From RGZA01 sp964568585 (GTDB lineage Bacteria > Pseudomonadota > Alphaproteobacteria > UBA9219 > RGZA01), in assembly GCA_964568585.1 (NCBI GenBank), contig CAZMQI010000053.1:1-9992 (forward strand): a DNA stretch of 9,992 nucleotides. Reading direction: 5' to 3'. The notes under the pieces are model-generated. The model was given only the letters and a program-made list of their open reading frames with translations. It had not been told where the DNA came from and ran no database searches. A program made the translations under genes and the position numbers. Of the stretch, positions 7,303 through 9,992 are shown one piece after another. How positions within the stretch are numbered: position 1 is the stretch's first letter; each line of letters opens with the position of its first letter.

Positions 7303-9992
7303 TTATGCAGCATGCCAATTTGCAGCAATCACTGGGTCTAGCGCTGTGTGTTGAGCAGTAGTTAACGTAGTCTGTCCTGCCGCTGGCGGCGTTAATGAGG
7401 CCATCGCATTCACAAGGTTGGCAACGCTTGTGTTCAATAATTCCTGCCCACCTGCTTGTATCGACTGCACTTGTTGAGATGATCCAAGGTACCAATCACC
7501 TATCGTTACCTTATCGTTTGTGCCAATAACATTAACTTCCAAATTATTGCCAATTTGTTTAAACCACAGCTGATCGTAATTCACCGCAGTCGTAAACTGC
7601 AGAATATTGGTATTGGCTCCAGTGCCATCATATTCATAAATGCTATCCGCACCATCCCCTCTCGCAAAGAGATAAGTATCGCTACCTATACCGCCAATAA
7701 GCGTATCGTTTCCAAGCCCACCGGTTAGAGTGTCCACACCACTACCCGTATTTAAATAATTATCTAGTGAGTTACCAGTGATGGTCATATTGCCTGAACT
7801 TGAATTAGCATCCACATTCTCGAAGTTCTTGGTGTTAGCCGTGTCCCCCGCGACATGATCCGTATTCGCTAAATTGATAGTCAAAGCACTCGTACGGCTG
7901 ACCACGAGCCAGTCACTGCCCGCACCGCCATCTTCGGTATCATCTGCGGCATCATAGACAATCCGGTCATTGCCATCATTTCCATAAAGAAAATCTAAAC
8001 CACCAGCACCATCGATCGTGTCATTGCCAGAGCCCATATTTAAATTATTATTATTACTGTCTCCGGTAATAACCACATCAGTTGTCATGGGTACGGCATA
8101 CACATATTCAAACCCTGTAACTGCATTGGTTCCGCTTACTGGTGTCACTTGATTAGTTGCTGCAAGATTTATGGTGGCAACACCAGAACCAGCACGCAGA
8201 TACAAAATATCAACGCCTGCACCACCATCCGTTACTGCATCCGATACATCATAGAAAATCGTATCCGTGCCTCCACCGCCATAAACAGAGTCAGCACCTC
8301 CAACGCCATCCAATACGTCATTGGCGCTTCCGCCTTTAAGAGTATTAGCACCAGCATCGCCCGTGAGATTGAGAGCAGCTCTACTTGCATTGCCATCAAT
8401 ATTCTCAAAGCCAGTGGTAATGCTCCCACCCGTGGTTTGATCGGTAGCATTGCCCAGATTAGCAGTTACTGATACATCGGATGTCCTGTAAGGGCGTGAG
8501 CCAGCCTCATTTATATACAGCATATCATTACCATCGCCGCCATACGTGTGGACATCCGCTACGTCATAACACATCGCGTCATCGCCAGCTCCACCGTCCA
8601 GAATGTCAGCCGCAATACCGCCACGTATAAAGTTATTATTTGCATCGCCAGTGAGGTTGAGCGCCGAACTATTGCCAAGGCCATCCACATTTTCAAAGTT
8701 CTTAGTTATTTGGCCAGAATCACTTGTCACTTGGTCGGTAGCATTGCTCAGATTGACCGTCGCGCTGCCTTGTTGCACCGCAAGCCAATCATTGCCGCCC
8801 TCACCATCATTCATCGTATCGGTGGTTGTATAGATAAAAACATCACCACCATCGCCGCCATACCGTTGATCGCCACCCGCGCTAGCATACAGCGTGTCAG
8901 CAGCAGAGCCTCCACGTAGGATGTTTGCGTTCGCATCGCCAAACATCGTCAACGCGCCCGTACTGCCGGTGCCATCCACATTCTCAAAGCCGGCGACTGA
9001 AACAACGCCATCCGCCTGATCGGCATTGGCTAGATTAATCATCATCGCCGATCCCACGACGACCTTCAATGTGTCGATGCCATTGCCGCCATTTTCAAGA
9101 ATATCGGTTGCATCATATGTAATCGTATCATTACCATCATCGCCATACACGTAATCGGCCCCACTGCCGCCATTTAGGGCATCGTTACCGCTGCCGCCAT
9201 GAAGGGTCTCGGCCGCACTGCCGCCTATAAGTGTATTGTCTCCCGAACTACCCGTTATCGTCAACGCTGCGGTACTACCAGTACCATCCACATTCTCGAA
9301 GTTCTTGGTGTTAGCCGTGTCCCCCGCGACATGATCCGTNNNNNNNNNNNNNNNNNNNNNNNNNNNNNNNNNNNNNNNNNNNNNNNNNNNNNNNNNNNNN
9401 NNNNNNNNNNNNNNNNNNNNNNNNNNNNNNNNNNNNNNNATTCGCTAAATTGATAGTCAAAGCGGAGCTTCTGATAACCCGCAGCGTATCAACGCCATTA
9501 CCGCCATCAGCTATTGCATCCGCACCATCGTAAACGATGATATCATCGCCATCGTTACCATATAACGAGTCACTGCCGCCAAGACCATCAATCGTATCGT
9601 TGCCTATGCCGCCATTGAGGGTATTATTACCCGCGTCGCCAGTAAGAATAAGATCTGGACGAGGAAGAACGGTTACATGTTCAAAACCCGTAACAATCGT
9701 ACTACCGCTTACCTGATTTGCCGTGTTGGAAAGATTATATGTCGTACCATATGGCAGGATAATTGTGTCATCTCCCAATCCGCCATCAATTGCGGTATCA
9801 GATCCATCATACGTAACTGTGTCGTTGCCATCGCCTGCCGAGATTGTTTGAGCAGTAGACCCGCCGACCAGAGTGTCATTACCAGAAGAACCAACTAAAT
9901 TGATTGTGCCCGTAACCGTCTTGGTTGTCAGGTCATAAGTCCCTGCATCTTGCACAGCCAACGTAGCTGCGCCGCTAGCAGCAATGATTGTA
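7303..9992 (-). CDS. Large RTX-repeat protein, type I secretion substrate (N-terminus outside window; contains assembly gap)
   Basis: The minus-strand frame is open from the window end to the TAA at 7305-7303, apart from the N run at 9340-9439. About 862 residues are visible: 184 before the gap and 678 after. The protein is made of tandem units, each with calcium-binding nonapeptides of the GGxGxDxLxG type (for example GGSGNDALNGGSGADYVYG), a YDxxD turn, an INLAN-type strand and an FENVDG-type strand. The C-terminal part (about 7303-7700) has no RTX motifs. It includes LWFKQIGNNLEVNVIG and VTIGDWYLG, typical of the domain next to RTX arrays, and ends in ALDPVIAANWHAA, typical of an uncleaved type I secretion signal. 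The protein should fold outside the cell on binding Ca2+. It could be an adhesin, S-layer-like or biofilm protein; no enzymatic domain is visible, but the N-terminus is missing. The frame change across the gap is an artefact of its arbitrary length. Confidence 0.93.
7809..7887. repeat. 79-bp exact repeat, copy 1
   Basis: This stretch is identical to 9285-9339 joined directly to 9440-9463, the two sides of the N run. It encodes the strand from ALTINLAN to NFENVD in the seventh unit. The DNA on both sides differs between copies, so identity is limited to this stretch. Confidence 0.9.
9285..9463. repeat. 79-bp exact repeat, copy 2, interrupted by the N run
   Basis: The left 55 bp (9285-9339) and right 24 bp (9440-9463) match 7809-7863 and 7864-7887 exactly and in order. 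The gap therefore falls inside a repeat copy, and the flanks would join seamlessly if it were removed. Confidence 0.85.
9340..9439. other. Assembly gap of 100 N
   Basis: Exactly 100 undetermined bases, the usual placeholder for a gap of unknown size. Because 100 is not a multiple of three, the reading frame appears shifted across it. Removing it puts the two parts of the RTX gene in the same frame and gives a repeat unit of 288 bp, the same length as two other units. Confidence 0.97.

Larger units (their letters stand above)
7789..9904 (-). repeat. Seven tandem RTX super-repeats of about 288 bp, followed by a C-terminal cap unit
   Basis: Aligning each unit at its L-x-x-x-G-[DNS] strand gives starts at 9904, 9652, 9264, 8952, 8661, 8373 and 8076, with the last, partial unit starting at 7788. 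Lengths are 84, 96 (N run removed), 104, 97, 96, 99 and 96 residues. Each holds two to four RTX nonapeptides and a non-RTX part ending near FENVD. The third unit has about one extra nonapeptide. The fifth lacks one but has an insertion (RPYRTSDVSV region) of similar size. Sequence between units has diverged widely, so most duplications are old. Confidence 0.85.

Noticed and set aside
8149..8919. Plus-strand open frames within the RTX gene
   Set aside because: They are shadows of the repeated minus-strand codons, with no ribosome sites and no recognisable protein features.
9311..9961. Separate short RTX gene upstream of a second RTX gene
   Set aside because: The apparent stop lies just after the N run and is created by its arbitrary length. 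Removing the gap gives one continuous frame.
7303..9992. CRISPR-like array because of regular repetition
   Set aside because: The periodicity is in the encoded RTX protein; units are about 288 bp, diverged, and keep a reading frame.

Overview
The window looks like part of a Gram-negative proteobacterial genome. It carries a type I secretion apparatus with a HlyD-type adaptor, and a sulfide/persulfide-responsive gene set of the kind known from alphaproteobacteria and xanthomonads. An alphaproteobacterium is my best guess but is not proven. Base composition is moderate, with a strongly AT-rich divergent promoter region. A 100-base run of N (9340-9439) marks a scaffold gap, so the source is probably a draft or metagenomic assembly.

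Region 1 (1-3281) is a sulfur-stress locus. A four-gene minus-strand operon reads, in order of transcription: rhodanese fused to a DUF2892 membrane domain (2212-2823), TauE/SafE-type anion exporter (1418-2203), ETHE1/Blh-like persulfide dioxygenase-type metallo-hydrolase (540-1421), and a permease of the DUF318/ArsP_1 type that runs off the window (1-534). The genes overlap or nearly touch, and each has its own Shine-Dalgarno sequence. Diverging from them is a small ArsR-family repressor (2979-3281) that has the two spaced cysteines of BigR/SqrR-type persulfide sensors and lacks the metal-site motif. The 155-bp divergent region holds a near-consensus promoter for the operon and a perfect 23-bp palindrome placed to block transcription both ways. 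The inferred logic is that reactive sulfur oxidises the repressor; the operon is then expressed, persulfide is oxidised to sulfite, rhodanese moves sulfane sulfur, and the exporters remove the anionic products.

Region 2 (3282-3606) is the gap between two converging gene ends. It has no gene. About 185 bp of it (3378-3562) is bounded by 11-bp inverted repeats and filled with CAGGGAA motifs in both orientations, with several nested stems. This is the least explained part of the window.

Region 3 (3607-9992) is a type I secretion locus, all on the minus strand. A large RTX protein (7303-9992, N-terminus outside the window) is followed by its likely exporter: an ABC permease/ATPase with a catalytically dead C39-like domain (5037-7190) and a HlyD-family adaptor (3607-5037) overlapping it by 1 nt. 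The outer-membrane TolC-type partner is not in the window. The RTX protein is built of eight tandem units of about 96 residues (288 bp) and ends in a typical type I secretion C-terminus. The N run sits exactly inside one repeat unit. Deleting it restores one reading frame and a unit of exactly 288 bp, so the apparent frame break is an assembly artefact.
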